Shown piece by piece: positions 17,852-25,749 of a stretch of 64,000 nucleotides of DNA. Source of the stretch: CAWCKS01 sp963763485. Lineage in GTDB: Bacteria; Pseudomonadota; Alphaproteobacteria; Rhizobiales; Xanthobacteraceae. The notes beneath the pieces are model-generated. The model made no database searches. It worked only from the letters and a program-made list of their open reading frames with translations, and was not told where the DNA came from. Made by a program: the position numbers and the translations under genes. The first letter of the stretch is position 1; the number at the start of each line of letters is the position of its first letter. Where the stretch lies: assembly GCA_963763485.1 (NCBI GenBank), contig CAVXOW010000005.1, forward strand, positions 186,001-250,000, read 5' to 3'.

Positions 17852-18082
17852 ATGGCAAAGACACAAGCAAAACAACTGGTCGTCTGCGTCGACAATGATG
17901 GCTACACCGTCTCTCTCGAGAAGCGGAAAATCTATGTCGCGTGGCGCGACACCGCTGCCGAGAAACACGGCCTGCTGCGGATCGTCGACGAGTCCGGAGA
18001 AGATTATCTTTATCCGAAGACCTTTTTTCGCTCCATCGCCCTGTCGCAAGCGGTCAGAAGGGCCGTACTGGCGGCGGCCTAG
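17852..18082 (+). CDS. Small conserved hypothetical protein
   Basis: 76 residues from ATG 17852: VVCVDNDGYTVSLEKRKIY, VAWRDTAAEKHGLLRIVDES, DYLYPKTFF. It has the look of a compact beta protein (five strands predicted by eye) with no signal peptide or membrane helix. It is placed 11 bases after the preceding small gene in the same direction, so the two are probably cotranscribed. Function not recognised. Confidence 0.75.
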   Translation: MAKTQAKQLVVCVDNDGYTVSLEKRKIYVAWRDTAAEKHGLLRIVDESGEDYLYPKTFFRSIALSQAVRRAVLAAA

Positions 18083-18279
18083 CCGCTTAGTGCCGTAGGG
18101 CGGATTAGCCCAACGGGGCCGCGCCGAAGCAGGCGCAGCCTGCCTAAACTTGGCTGCGATGCGCGGACCCGCTGGCTATTGCGCCCTACAGCTCCGGCAT
18201 GATCCTGCGATCTGAACCTTCCGTGCGTCCGGTTCGACCATTGCTCGGGCGGCCAGGTGGCGCGCGCGTGGAGATCAAG

Positions 18280-18648
18280 ATGACGTCTGGCAAGATGATG
18301 TTGGCCTGCATCCTGTGCAGCGTGGCTCTGCTGTCCGGGGCCGGCGGCGTCGCCCGTGCGGACGACTGCAAGGAGCCCGAGCTTGGTACGGATGCGGCCC
18401 CTATGTTTTCGCCGCCGCTCGCCGCCGTGGTCACCGGAACAGGACGGCTGCAATTCTATTCGGCGCCAAATCGCCGCTGTGCGATGAATGGCGTGTTCGT
18501 CATCCCGAAGGATCAATTGGTTGAATACGGGCGGACCGACGACGGCTGGTCGTCGGTGATGTACGCGCCGAGAAACCGCGATGACGTCTCCGGCTGGGTG
18601 CGGTCGGATCGCTTGAAGGAAACCGGGACCGAGGGGCCGAAGCAATGA
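18280..18648 (+). CDS. Exported SH3-like protein
   Basis: 122 residues from ATG 18280, preceded by GGAG; upstream in-frame starts are less convincing. Residues 1-27 are a signal peptide (MTSGKMMLACILCSVALLSG, cleavage near ARA-DD). The mature part has the spacing of a bacterial SH3-like domain: TGRLQFYSAPNRRCAMNG, FVIPKDQLVEYGRTDDGWSSVMY, VSGWVRSDRLKETG, where the GW/SGWVRSDRL end is typical. Two or more Cys (DDCKE, RRCAM) may pair in the periplasm. Role unknown, possibly wall binding. A truncated duplicate of its leader is found at 9053. Confidence 0.75.
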   Translation: MTSGKMMLACILCSVALLSGAGGVARADDCKEPELGTDAAPMFSPPLAAVVTGTGRLQFYSAPNRRCAMNGVFVIPKDQLVEYGRTDDGWSSVMYAPRNRDDVSGWVRSDRLKETGTEGPKQ

Positions 18649-18795
18649 TCGCTCCATTGATGGCTCTATTACGCTTGACGCAATATGCGAACTAGTGTAA
18701 AGATCAAATCGTTCCGGCCGCACCAGAGGGGCGTGAGGCCATCGTCGCTTGCGCGGGCCGGATCACGATGGACGCGGAATCCGTTGGACCGTCGT

Positions 18796-18906
18796 GCAGG
18801 GAAAGCCGGATGTCGGCCAAACCTTGCGGTGAATGAAGCTCGTACGTTTTCTCTGACTTCTTGCGTACGAGGCCAAAGGGTGCAGCTGGCATCCGGCTTT
18901 CCCTGC
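18796..18906. repeat. Inverted repeat element with 17-base perfect arms
   Basis: GCAGGGAAAGCCGGATG at 18796-18812 is repeated exactly in reverse complement at 18890-18906, around a 77-base centre that contains a shorter palindrome (CGTACG at both ends). It occupies the gene-free stretch 18649-19210, which otherwise holds only the repeat at 18985. It looks like a small non-autonomous (MITE-like) or RIME-type element. Confidence 0.7.
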
Positions 18907-18984
18907 GCCCTCTGATTTTTTTGGGAGCGGCGCGAACGAAAAGCAAATCCTCGGGCACATCGTGCCGCGGGGCGTTTTCGCGTG

Positions 18985-19053
18985 TCCGCTCCTCATCCTG
19001 AGGAGCCCGGCATAGCTCGGAGAGCGGCGCCGGGCGTCTCGAAGGATGAGGCC
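18985..19053. repeat. Dispersed CTCATCCTGAGGAG-type repeat
   Basis: CTCATCCTGAGGAGCCCGGC near 18991 and GTCTCGAAGGATGAG near 19035 are the two ends of a widespread rhizobial intergenic repeat; a related element lies at 43411. No coding role. Confidence 0.6.
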
Positions 19054-19210
19054 ACCCATCGGCCTCAAAACCCCGCAAAATCGCCGCGAAAGCGTAATCG
19101 CATCAGTGATTTGCGCGGCGCCGGTGGTCGCTCAAATCGGCGCTCGGTTCGCTGGAACCAGCGCCCCTCGGCAGCATTGGTGAAACATCGCCGAACATGA
19201 GGAGAGCCCG

Positions 19211-19396
19211 ATGATCCCGGAAACCCAGGTTCACGTGATCGCGCGGCAGATGATCGAGAAGCACGGCTTCGCGGCCATCGCGCAGGCCGCGCAGAACGCG
19301 ATCGCCAGCGAACGCAAGGGTAACGCCGAAGAGGCGAAGGAGTGGCGTCACATCGAAGCCGCCATGAAGCTGATGCGCGGCCCGAACCAGAGCTGA
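19211..19396 (+). CDS. Small helical hypothetical protein
   Basis: 61 residues from ATG 19211, with GGAGAG upstream. Sequence: MIPETQVHVIARQMIEKHGF, AAIAQAAQNAIASERKGNAE, EAKEWRHIEAAMKLMRGP. It is entirely helical by eye and cytoplasmic. Proteins of this kind are common, uncharacterised, in Bradyrhizobiaceae. Isolated gene; convergent with the ankyrin protein downstream. Confidence 0.75.
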   Translation: MIPETQVHVIARQMIEKHGFAAIAQAAQNAIASERKGNAEEAKEWRHIEAAMKLMRGPNQS

Positions 19397-19417
19397 GACG
19401 TCGCGGCGGCGGTCCGC

Positions 19418-20056
19418 TCACCTCGCCCCGTGTGCCGCGAGCAACCGCAGAATGTCCTGCTGCTGCGCCCTGGCCTCAACCGACCCGCTGCCGCCACGGC
19501 CGGTCGTCAGCCGCGCGAGCACGAGCGGCGTCGACCCGCTGTTGTTGCTGCGCGCGACATCGGCGCCGTGATCGAGCAGAGCCTTCACCGCTGCAGCACA
19601 CCGCGTGCGGACCGCGCGATGCAGCGGCGTGACGCCGCTGACATCGCCTGCATTCGGATCGGCGCCGGCGGCGATCAGGCAGGCGATCGTTGCGACTTGC
19701 GCTTGCGGATTGAACACAGCCGAGCCGGGATTGCCGACGGCCGCCGCATGCAGCGGCTCTGCGCCGCGGCGATTTCTCGCGCGCACGTCGGCGCCGAGGC
19801 CGATCAGCTCCTGCACGATCGTCGTCTGATACGCCGCGGCCGCGACATGCAGCGCCGTCGCGCCGGCATAGACGTAGTAGCCGATCGGCATGAGGAGGAA
19901 ACCCTTTGGCCCGGTGCGCGACGCGCCCGTGGCAAAGCTTGCGCGCGCAAGCGACGGCGCCGCCGCGAGCAGCCGTGAAGCGGCCTCGGTCTCGCCCGCG
20001 GCAATGGCGCGGGCGAGCTTCAAGATCGTTGCGTCGTCTGACCTGCGTTCACTCAT
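19418..20056 (-). CDS. Ankyrin-repeat protein
   Basis: 212 residues from ATG 20056 (MSERRSDD). Four or five ankyrin units can be read: ..GATALHVAAAAYQTTIVQELIGLGADVRARN, RRGAEPLHAAAVGNPG.., ..IACLIAAGADPNAGD, VSGVTPLHRAVRTRCAAAVKALLDHGADVARSN and a last degenerate NSGSTPLVLARLTTG. Ankyrin repeats bind proteins, so it is probably a scaffold or inhibitor; no enzymatic domain is attached and there is no signal peptide. Divergent from the racemase-like gene at 20148. Confidence 0.88.
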   Translation of the reverse strand: MSERRSDDATILKLARAIAAGETEAASRLLAAAPSLARASFATGASRTGPKGFLLMPIGYYVYAGATALHVAAAAYQTTIVQELIGLGADVRARNRRGAEPLHAAAVGNPGSAVFNPQAQVATIACLIAAGADPNAGDVSGVTPLHRAVRTRCAAAVKALLDHGADVARSNNSGSTPLVLARLTTGRGGSGSVEARAQQQDILRLLAAHGAR

Positions 20057-20147
20057 CGCGCGTCCTGATATCGCAAGCATGGCATGGGCCGCGCGCGAAG
20101 ACTATGCTTGGACCCTGACGCGAACATCTCTTGAAAGGCCAACCGTC

Positions 20148-20912
20148 ATGACAAGCGCCGCATCAGACCGCAGCAACCGACGCAAGGCGCGCGGCGGCAA
20201 GCCGATCTATGGCGCGGCGATCGGCATCCTCATGCTGGAGGCGCGCTTTCCGCGCATCGCGGGCGACATGGGCAACGCCACGACCTGGGATTTCCCGGTG
20301 CTGTACAAGGTGGTGCGCGGTGCCTCGCCCGACCTCGTCGTGCGGCGCGGCGCTGCCGGGATGACGGACGCCTTCGTCGCCGCGGCCAAAGAACTCGTCG
20401 CGCTCGGTGCGCGCGGCATAACCACCAATTGCGGCTTCCTGTCGATCCTGCAGCGCGAGCTGGCAGCGCAGTGCGGCGTTCCGGTGATGACATCGTCGCT
20501 GATGCAGGCCGAGGTGATCCAGAAATTGCTGCCGGCGGGCCAGACCGTCGGCATTGTCACCATCTCGAAGCAGACGCTGTCGCCGGAGCACTTGCGCGCG
20601 GCCAACGTGCCCGACGGCACGCCGGTGGTCGGCACCGAAGGCGGTCGCGAATTCTCGCGCGTCATTCTGAACGACGAGGAGGAAATGGACATCGAACTGG
20701 CGCGGCTAGATTTGCTCGATGCCGCAGCAAAACTCGTCGACGAGCATCCCGAAGTCGGCGCGATCCTGCTCGAGTGCACCAACATGTCGCCCTACTCGGC
20801 CGACATCCGCCACCTGACCAAGCGGCCGGTGTTCGACATCCACAATTTCGTCAGCTGGTTCCACGGCGCGCTTGCGCCAAAAGTGTTTCTCGATCCGCCG
20901 CCCTTCGATTGA
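20148..20912 (+). CDS. Aspartate/glutamate racemase-family protein
   Basis: 254 residues from ATG 20148. The two catalytic cysteines of the Asp/Glu/hydantoin racemase fold are visible: TTNCGFLS (first lobe, about residue 90) and ILLECTNMSPY (second lobe, about 208). The ordinary opening, YGAAIGILMLEARFPRIAGD followed by MGNATTWDFPV, is shared with a clade of uncharacterised racemase-like proteins whose substrate is not known, so neither aspartate racemase nor maleate isomerase should be assumed. Monocistronic; ends 50 bases from the convergent MocR gene. Confidence 0.8.
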   Translation: MTSAASDRSNRRKARGGKPIYGAAIGILMLEARFPRIAGDMGNATTWDFPVLYKVVRGASPDLVVRRGAAGMTDAFVAAAKELVALGARGITTNCGFLSILQRELAAQCGVPVMTSSLMQAEVIQKLLPAGQTVGIVTISKQTLSPEHLRAANVPDGTPVVGTEGGREFSRVILNDEEEMDIELARLDLLDAAAKLVDEHPEVGAILLECTNMSPYSADIRHLTKRPVFDIHNFVSWFHGALAPKVFLDPPPFD

Positions 20913-20962
20913 TTGATTGAGACGGCACACTCCAATCGCCGGCTGCCGTGCGTCGAAAGATT

Positions 20963-22300
20963 TCACTCCGTGCGGTCGGCGTCGTCGGGGCGGGTGTTGA
21001 GCAGCGCCGCGAGCCGTTCGCCGGCGAGCTGCAGCTCCTCGTGTGAGGGCAGTCCGAGCGCGAGGCGTACCGCGTTCGGTGCGTGGCCCGGCGTCATCGC
21101 AAAAGCCAGCGATGGCGTGATGGCGATGCCCTGACGCGCAGCGGCGGTGGCGAACGCTTCCGAGCGCCAGCTCTCCGGCAGGCGCAGCCAGAGATGATAG
21201 GAGGCAGGGTCGGCATCAACAGGCAGGCCGGCAAATGCCTTGCGCATGATCTGCTGGCGCTTGCGTGCATCGATCCGCTTCAGCCGCTTGAGCTCGGCCG
21301 CGGTGCCGTCGGCGACGAGCCGCATCGCGACCTCGAGCGGCAAGGGAGGTGCGGTCCACGCCCCGCCGCGTACGGTCGCGCCGACGCGATCGCGCAGCGC
21401 CGACGGCACATGCAGCGTGCCGACCGCGGCGCCCGGCGCGACGCTCTTGGACAGGCTCTCGGCGACGATGCAGCGCTCGGGGTCGAGCGCGGCGAGCGGC
21501 GGCGTATCGCTCAGGAAGCCGTAGACCATGTCCTCGATGATAAAGAGCCCAAGCCTCGTGGCTGTGCGGAGAAGATCCTGGCGGCGCGTCTCGCTCATGG
21601 TCAGGCCGAGCGGATTGTGCAGCACCGGCTGGACATAGATCGCGGAGAGCGGCGTGGTGCGGTGCGCCTTCGCCAGCGCATCGGGGCGCAGCCCTTCCGC
21701 ATCCATGGCGATCGGCACAATGGTGGTGCCAAGCCGCGCGGCGATGTTCTTCACCATCGGATAGGACAGCGCTTCGACCGCGAGGCGGCCGCCGACCGGT
21801 ACCAGCGCCGAGATCGCTGCGGCAATTGACTGGCGGCCGGCGCCCGTGAAGACGAAGCCGTCCGGCTCCGGCCGCCACGCCGCGCTCTCGTAGTAGTCCG
21901 CCATCGCCACGCGGGCCGCGAAAAGCCGCTCCGACGTCACCGGGCCGACAGCGCTGCCGATGACGTCGACCCGCTGGAGGCCGGTGAGCGATCTGGCAAT
22001 CATTGCCGCCTGCGGGGGAATGGTCGGGAAGTTGAATTCGAGATCGATGCGGCCGTCCTGCGGCTCGGTGCGTACGTGGCCGGGATCGCGCGCCTGGCCG
22101 GCAACGAAGGTGCCGCGGCCGACTTCGCCGACCACGAGGCCACGCCGCAGCAGTTCGGCGTAGACGCGCCCCGCGGTGGAGGCGGCGATCTTGCGCTCAT
22201 AGGCAAAGGTCCGCTGCGGCGGCAGCCGCTCGCCCGGCTTGAGCCGTCCGGTTTCGATCTCGCCGGCAATCTCGTGCACCAGGGCGCTGTAGTCGGTCAT
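20963..22300 (-). CDS. MocR/GntR-family PLP-dependent regulator
   Basis: 445 residues from ATG 22300. N-terminal GntR winged helix (about 1-70): IAGEIETGRLKPGERLPPQR, TAGRVYAELLRRGLVVGEVGRG. Residues about 95-445 are a fold-type I aminotransferase domain with the cofactor Lys in VAESLSKSVAPGAAVGTL and the Asp of IIEDMVYGF. MocR proteins use this domain as an effector sensor and bind direct repeats in front of divergent genes. Exactly such repeats lie at 22318-22352 upstream, before a DUF1127 and a PhzF gene, the likely targets. The natural amine or vitamer signal is unknown. Confidence 0.9.
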   Translation of the reverse strand: MTDYSALVHEIAGEIETGRLKPGERLPPQRTFAYERKIAASTAGRVYAELLRRGLVVGEVGRGTFVAGQARDPGHVRTEPQDGRIDLEFNFPTIPPQAAMIARSLTGLQRVDVIGSAVGPVTSERLFAARVAMADYYESAAWRPEPDGFVFTGAGRQSIAAAISALVPVGGRLAVEALSYPMVKNIAARLGTTIVPIAMDAEGLRPDALAKAHRTTPLSAIYVQPVLHNPLGLTMSETRRQDLLRTATRLGLFIIEDMVYGFLSDTPPLAALDPERCIVAESLSKSVAPGAAVGTLHVPSALRDRVGATVRGGAWTAPPLPLEVAMRLVADGTAAELKRLKRIDARKRQQIMRKAFAGLPVDADPASYHLWLRLPESWRSEAFATAAARQGIAITPSLAFAMTPGHAPNAVRLALGLPSHEELQLAGERLAALLNTRPDDADRTE

Positions 22301-22317
22301 GGATGACTTTCGGGAAT

Positions 22318-22352
22318 ATTGTACCGAGGGCAATGTTTTGATTGCACCGAGG
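22318..22352 (+). promoter_or_regulatory. Direct repeats, probable MocR operator
   Basis: ATTGTACCGAGG (22318-22329) and ATTGCACCGAGG (22341-22352) are 12-base direct repeats, one mismatch, spaced 23 bases start to start (about two helical turns). A partial third, TTTGTACTCG, follows at 22353. They lie between the divergent mocR start (22300) and the DUF1127 start (22403). MocR regulators such as PdxR, TauR and GabR typically use direct repeats in that position. Confidence 0.6.
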
Positions 22353-22402
22353 TTTGTACTCGATCATGTCATCGCCTGCAACTATGAAGCGGAGATGTCG
22401 CG

Positions 22403-22621
22403 ATGACGACGGTTCACTTGAGGTCAGTGCCGCACGTCGCGGTGCGCAAGACGTTGCCGACGTGGCGGCCCTCGCAACTTCTCACGCTGCTGTTGAGCTG
22501 GCTCTGGCGTGCACGGTCGCGGCGCGAGTTGGCGGGATTGAGCGACGCGCAATTGCGCGATGTCGGTTTGAACCGTGACATGATCAAGCGCGAAGCCGAA
22601 AAGCCGTTCTGGATGGTGTGA
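22403..22621 (+). CDS. DUF1127 (YjiS-like) small protein
   Basis: 72 residues. The C-terminal part carries the DUF1127 pattern: LLSWLWRARSRRELAGLSDAQ, then LRDVGLNRDMIKREAEKPFW. Members are small arginine-rich proteins that in several alphaproteobacteria bind RNA or tune phosphate and carbon metabolism. It is the first gene downstream of the putative MocR operator and is followed 35 bases later by phzF-like. Confidence 0.88.
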   Translation: MTTVHLRSVPHVAVRKTLPTWRPSQLLTLLLSWLWRARSRRELAGLSDAQLRDVGLNRDMIKREAEKPFWMV

Positions 22622-22656
22622 AACGTCTGGTCGCCGGCGACCGAGGAGATAAGCAC

Positions 22657-23496
22657 ATGGCCAATCTGAAATTCAACCAAGTCGATGTGTTCACGGCTCA
22701 GCCGTTCAAGGGTAATCCACTGGCCGTGGTCGTCGGCGCCGATGCGTTGCCGGACGACGAGATGCAGCGCATCGCCAACTGGACCAACCTGAGCGAGACG
22801 ACGTTCCTGTGCCGGCCGAGCGAGGCCGATGCCGACTATCGTGTCCGCATCTTTACGCCCGCGCGCGAATTGCCGTTCGCCGGCCATCCGACGCTCGGCA
22901 CGTGCGCGGTGTGGCTCGGTTTGGGCAACACGCCGAAGCGCGCCAACATCGTGCAGCAGTGCGGCGTCGGCCTCGTCCGCATCAAACGCGATGGTGAGCG
23001 CCTTGCCTTTGCGGCGCCGCCGCAGCTGAAGAGCGGGCCAGTCGATGCCGACCTGCTGGCGCGCATCGCGAAATCGCTTGGCGTGGCGCCACAGGCGATC
23101 AAGGCGTCGCAATGGATCGACAACGGTCCCGGCTGGGTCGGCGTCATGCTCGGCTCGCGCGCGGAGGTGCTGGCGATCAAGCGCGATTTTTCGGCGCTGC
23201 CGGGCCAGCCGGTCGGCGTGGTTGCACCGTGCGATCCCGCACGCGACGGTATCGACACGCAGTTCGAGGTGCGGGCCTTCGTCGGCTGGAACGCGTCGGA
23301 AGATCCGGTGACCGGCAGCCTCAACGCCAGCCTCGCGCAATGGCTGATCGGCGCGGGCATCGCGCCGCCGCGCTATGTCGCGTCGCAAGGCACGGCGATC
23401 GGCCGCTCCGGGCGCATCCATGTCGCGCGCGAAGGCGACGACATCTGGATCGGTGGCGATGTTGCGAGGGTTGTCGAGGGGACGATTACGGTCTGA
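22657..23496 (+). CDS. PhzF-family isomerase/epimerase-like protein
   Basis: 279 residues from ATG 22657. Two-lobed PhzF fold: N-terminal NQVDVFTAQPFKGNPLAVV, the catalytic Glu in NLSETTFL (about residue 45), FTPARELPFAGHPTLGT, and the second-lobe mark EDPVTGSLNAS. PhzF isomerises an intermediate of phenazine synthesis, but most homologues outside phenazine clusters have unknown substrates, and no other phz gene is present. Position after a MocR regulator and DUF1127 suggests it is under MocR control. Confidence 0.88.
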   Translation: MANLKFNQVDVFTAQPFKGNPLAVVVGADALPDDEMQRIANWTNLSETTFLCRPSEADADYRVRIFTPARELPFAGHPTLGTCAVWLGLGNTPKRANIVQQCGVGLVRIKRDGERLAFAAPPQLKSGPVDADLLARIAKSLGVAPQAIKASQWIDNGPGWVGVMLGSRAEVLAIKRDFSALPGQPVGVVAPCDPARDGIDTQFEVRAFVGWNASEDPVTGSLNASLAQWLIGAGIAPPRYVASQGTAIGRSGRIHVAREGDDIWIGGDVARVVEGTITV

Positions 23497-23520
23497 CGCG
23501 TCGACGGTCGAGAATCATGC

Positions 23521-24045
23521 TCAGTCCGCAAGGCGAAGATCGGTCATTGCGTCCCTTGCGCCGGCGTCGTCCAGCAAGAAAAAGTCGAGCGGCCCCTGGT
23601 TGGCGTTGTTGGAGGTGACTGCCGCGCCAATCACAAGGCCGGCAAGTCCTGCGGCGCCGGACATGGCAGTGAGGGTCTTCGATCGATCGCTCGGCCTCGC
23701 GAGCAGGAAATACGTGTGCCCCAATTCCGCGACGATATCGCGCTCGCTGACTCCGTTGAACAGGTGGATGGTCGCCGAGAGCTTGTGATGCCCCGCCGGC
23801 CGATCGGTGTAGATATAGGTTCCGGTCTTGAGCTCGCGCAGCGGCGCGTCGTCGAGCATCAGCTCCCAGCCTTCATCCGTAAGGCCGGCGTAGCCCTTCT
23901 CGCGCAGGACGACGATGCGTGCCTGCCCTGCCTTTGGCGCTCCGAACTTTTGGCTCATCGCTGCATAGTCGAGACCGTTTCGTTCGGTCACGCAGCTCGA
24001 GAACGTGACCGCGACAACCAACAGCAATACGCCACGCCGCAACAT
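23521..24045 (-). CDS. DUF2846-like lipoprotein
   Basis: 174 residues from ATG 24045: MLRRGVLLLVVAVTFSSCVT, a signal peptide with lipobox (FSS-C). The mature part has the DUF2846 layout: QARIVVLREKGYAGL, WELMLDDAPLRELKTGTYIY, DRPAGHHKLSATIH, LGHTYFLLARP. A hydrophobic Gly/Ala stretch (SGAAGLAGLVIGAAV) near 140 may be a second membrane-facing segment. Likely an outer- or inner-membrane-anchored periplasmic protein of unknown role. It stands alone between phzF and the thiamine operon. Confidence 0.8.
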   Translation of the reverse strand: MLRRGVLLLVVAVTFSSCVTERNGLDYAAMSQKFGAPKAGQARIVVLREKGYAGLTDEGWELMLDDAPLRELKTGTYIYTDRPAGHHKLSATIHLFNGVSERDIVAELGHTYFLLARPSDRSKTLTAMSGAAGLAGLVIGAAVTSNNANQGPLDFFLLDDAGARDAMTDLRLAD

Positions 24046-24172
24046 ACACCCCAAAACCCTATCATCAGCCCATGGTCAAATTAACCAGAGACACGCGCCA
24101 GTTGCAACCGCTTGACGGATCGCAAGAGGCTCTTTGATCTGGTGATCTGGAAAGGCCGCAAGTCCGCTGCCG

Positions 24173-24772
24173 CTATTGGGTGACCTTCAACCAGGCGCGA
24201 ACGCGCGCGTCGGGATCGGGGTTTTGCGTGACGTCGCTGACGACGGCAATAGAATCTGCACCGGCTGCGAAAATCTCGGCGGCTTGCTCCAGCTTGATGC
24301 CGCCGATCGCAACCAGCGGTGTCTCGCCAACGCGCTTCTTCCAATCGCTGACGCGCGGAATACCCTGCGGGCCGAACCGCATCGCCTTCAGCGTGGTCGG
24401 AAAGATTGGACCGAGCGCGATATAGTCCGGCTTTTGGCTGAGCGCGGTGTCGAGCTCGGTATCGTCGTGGGTCGATAGGCCAAGCGTCAGTCCAGCACGG
24501 CGGATTGCAGCGACGTCGGCGTCTGCAAGATCCTCCTGGCCGAGATGCAGGTGCTCGGCTTTGGCCTCGATCGCGGCGCGCCAGTAGTCGTTGACCACGA
24601 GGCGAGTGCCGGTGCCGCGTGTGACGGCGAGCGCCGCGCGCACCAGCGCGAGTGCGTCGGCGTCGCTCAGGTTCTTGGCGCGCAGCTGGACCGTGCCGAC
24701 GCCGAGCGCGGTCAAACGCTTCAGCCAGGCGAGCGAATCGATGATGGCGTAGAAACGATCAGGATACGGCAT
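24173..24772 (-). CDS. thiE: Thiamine phosphate synthase ThiE
   Basis: Joins HMP-PP and the thiazole phosphate to thiamine phosphate. 199 residues, TIM barrel. Recognisable: TVQLRAKNLSDADALALVRAA, LVVNDYWRAAIEAKAEHLHLGQEDL, GLSTHDDTELD, IALGPIFPTTLK and VAIGGIKLEQA, which bind pyrophosphate and substrate. It is the last gene of thiOSGE; its start overlaps the end of thiG by 14 bases, so the two are translationally coupled. No thiC or thiD is present in the window. Confidence 0.94.
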   Translation of the reverse strand: MPYPDRFYAIIDSLAWLKRLTALGVGTVQLRAKNLSDADALALVRAALAVTRGTGTRLVVNDYWRAAIEAKAEHLHLGQEDLADADVAAIRRAGLTLGLSTHDDTELDTALSQKPDYIALGPIFPTTLKAMRFGPQGIPRVSDWKKRVGETPLVAIGGIKLEQAAEIFAAGADSIAVVSDVTQNPDPDARVRAWLKVTQ

Positions 24773-25541
24773 GCCAAAAAGGTGTCCCGACGACAGGTGA
24801 GGAGGGAGAGGCGAAATCGCGCGGGCCCATCAGGCCGGCCTCGTAGGCAGCACGGCCGGCATCGACCGCAAGCTTGAAGGCCCCGGCCATGGCGACGGGA
24901 TCGGCGGCCTTTGCGACCGCGGTGTTGAGTAGCACGCCGTCATAGCCGAGTTCGAGCGCTTCGGCCGCATGCGATGGCGCGCCAAGCCCGGCATCGACGA
25001 TCAGCGCGATGTCGGGCAGGCGCTGGCGCAGCAGTTTTAACGCCGCGCGATTGGTGATGCCGCGCGCGCTGCCGATCGGCGAGGCCCATGGCATCACCAC
25101 GCGGCAACCGGCGTCGACCAGCCGCATCGCGGTGCCGAGATCTTCGGTCGTGTAGGGCAGCACCTCGAATCCGTCCTTGATGAGGGCGGTGGCGGCTTCG
25201 ACAAGGCCGACGAGATCGGGCTGCAACGTCTCGTCGTCGGCGATCACCTCCAGCTTTATACGGGGGGTGGTGAACAGTTCGCGGGCGAGTTCAGCTGTCG
25301 TGACCGCATCGCGCGCAGTCCGGCAACCGGCGGTGTTCGGCAACACGGTGACGCCGAGCTCGCGGATCAGCGACCAGAATGCGTCACCGGTCTTGCCTCC
25401 GGCGGCCTCGCGGCGCAGCGACACGGTGACGATGTCAGCGCCTGAGGCGCGGATCGCGTCCTGCATGATCTTTGGCGAGGGGTAGAGCGCGGTGCCGATC
25501 AACAGGCGGGACGAGAAAGTTTGGTCGTAAAGTTTGAGCAT
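24759..25541 (-). CDS. thiG: Thiazole synthase ThiG
   Basis: Forms the thiazole ring from DXP, the ThiS thiocarboxylate and dehydroglycine. 260 residues from ATG 25541; longer upstream starts run into thiS. MLKLYDQTFSSRLLIGTALY opens the barrel; the Schiff-base lysine is K96 in IKLEVIADDETLQPD; VMPWASPIGSARGI and DAGLGAPSHAAEALELGYDG form the phosphate site. All are intact. Lies between thiS (10 bases away) and thiE (overlapping). Confidence 0.95.
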   Translation of the reverse strand: MLKLYDQTFSSRLLIGTALYPSPKIMQDAIRASGADIVTVSLRREAAGGKTGDAFWSLIRELGVTVLPNTAGCRTARDAVTTAELARELFTTPRIKLEVIADDETLQPDLVGLVEAATALIKDGFEVLPYTTEDLGTAMRLVDAGCRVVMPWASPIGSARGITNRAALKLLRQRLPDIALIVDAGLGAPSHAAEALELGYDGVLLNTAVAKAADPVAMAGAFKLAVDAGRAAYEAGLMGPRDFASPSSPVVGTPFWHAVS

Positions 25542-25551
25542 TGGCTTACTC

Positions 25552-25749
25552 CTAACCCCCCTGCCGCGGCGAAATGATCTCGATCGTGTCGCCATCGCGC
25601 AATTCGACGTTGTCCCAGCGGGCGCGCGGCACCACGCCGCGATTGACCGCGATTGCCAACTGAGTGCCGGCGAACTCCAGTTCCGCAAGCAGGGCGGCGA
25701 TGCGCGTCGCGCCAGTCTCGCGGCGCTCGCCGTTGACGATCAGGACCAT
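25552..25749 (-). CDS. thiS: Sulfur carrier protein ThiS
   Basis: 65 residues from ATG 25749: MVLIVNGERRETGATRIAAL..GDTIEIISPRQGG. It is a ubiquitin-like carrier and ends in the required Gly-Gly that is thiocarboxylated. Its start overlaps the end of thiO by 10 bases and it precedes thiG by 10. Short but unambiguous through the C-terminal GG and the operon. Confidence 0.94.
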   Translation of the reverse strand: MVLIVNGERRETGATRIAALLAELEFAGTQLAIAVNRGVVPRARWDNVELRDGDTIEIISPRQGG

